From NCBI GenBank assembly GCA_007127935.1, contig SKYL01000022.1, positions 1-6,267 of the forward strand: a stretch of DNA of 6,267 nt, in the 5' to 3' direction. This document shows positions 6,086 through 6,267 of this stretch, one piece after another. The notes beneath the pieces are model-generated. The model searched no databases, was not told the DNA's origin, and saw nothing but the letters and a program-made list of their open reading frames with translations. How positions within the stretch are numbered: the first letter of the stretch is position 1; every line of letters starts with the position of its first letter. Made by a program: the position numbers and the translations under genes. The stretch comes from Halorhodospira sp. (GTDB lineage Bacteria > Pseudomonadota > Gammaproteobacteria > Nitrococcales > Halorhodospiraceae).

Positions 6086-6267
6086 ATGTATCGAGTAACA
6101 GCCGCCGCCGTGTTGGCGGCGCTTCTGGCCGTGCTCCCCGTGGCAGCCCAAGAGTTGGCGCCCCACGGGGAGATGCATATGGACCCCGAGTTGCTGGAAG
6201 GCCAGCACCGGCTCCAACAGATCCAGGAACAGCTTGGCCGGATCCAGCAGGAGACCTTCGAGGCCAG
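6086..6267 (+). CDS. Unrecognised exported protein, 3' end beyond the window
   Basis: Sixty codons are visible and the frame is open to the window edge. Residues 1-21 form a clear signal peptide: MYR, an Ala/Leu/Val-rich core, and a likely cleavage site after VAA (residues 19-21). The mature part opens with a His/Met-containing stretch (APHGEMHMDPE, 25-35). From about residue 36 it becomes a Gln- and Glu-rich heptad-like segment (LQQIQEQLGRIQQE) typical of an amphipathic helix or coiled coil. AAGGGAG at 6073-6079 lies six bases before the ATG and supports the start. The product is probably periplasmic or envelope-associated. No family is recognised from this fragment. It follows the barrel gene by 147 bp and may or may not share its transcript. 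Confidence 0.7.
   Translation, partial: MYRVTAAAVLAALLAVLPVAAQELAPHGEMHMDPELLEGQHRLQQIQEQLGRIQQETFEA

Noticed and set aside
5093..6217. Long - strand open frame opposite the outer-membrane protein gene (374 codons)
   Set aside because: It spans a barrel gene with signal peptide and C-terminal Phe, two intergenic gaps and the start of the next gene. No domain is recognised and its start lies inside another signal-peptide gene.
1..6267. Search for CRISPR arrays, tRNA or rRNA genes, insertion sequences and phage genes
   Set aside because: No regularly spaced repeats, tRNA-like folds, rRNA segments, transposase motifs or paired terminal repeats were seen by eye.

Overview
The window is GC-rich double-stranded bacterial chromosome that looks like a gammaproteobacterium. 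The three large proteins align almost end to end, from memory, with E. coli YeaG, YeaH and YcgB. The fourth gene matches a gammaproteobacterial outer-membrane beta-barrel family. The strong GC bias and many acidic residues would suit a halophilic or Ectothiorhodospiraceae-like lineage, but that placement is a guess.

Layout. Positions 1-256 are non-coding leader. They hold a weak terminator-like hairpin (55-78), a good match to an RpoE/AlgU-type ECF sigma promoter (81-109), and two hairpins (165-198 and 201-217) in what would be a 5' UTR of about 140 nt. Next comes a tight co-directional operon: prkA/yeaG (257-2203), yeaH (2228-3508, 24-bp gap) and spoVR/ycgB (3518-5098, 9-bp gap). A 90-bp gap with an extended -10 promoter leads to a secreted outer-membrane barrel gene (5189-5938). 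A 147-bp gap with a GC-rich hairpin then leads to an unrecognised exported protein gene (6086 onward) that is cut by the window edge. All genes are on the + strand.

How the genes fit together. PrkA is an AAA+ ATPase with a kinase-like C-terminal region. YeaH carries a von Willebrand A (VWA) domain with an intact MIDAS metal site. SpoVR is a soluble protein of unknown biochemistry with conserved His/Glu positions. AAA+ plus VWA pairs such as CbbQ/CbbO, NorQ/NorD and RavA/ViaA remodel or activate a partner protein, so SpoVR is a reasonable candidate client. This triad is known and widespread, mainly as a stress or starvation operon, so it is not new in itself, although its biochemistry remains poorly defined. 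The least ordinary points here are the ECF-type promoter with a structured leader, and the loss of both tryptophans from the normally conserved NEGW..WH motif of SpoVR.
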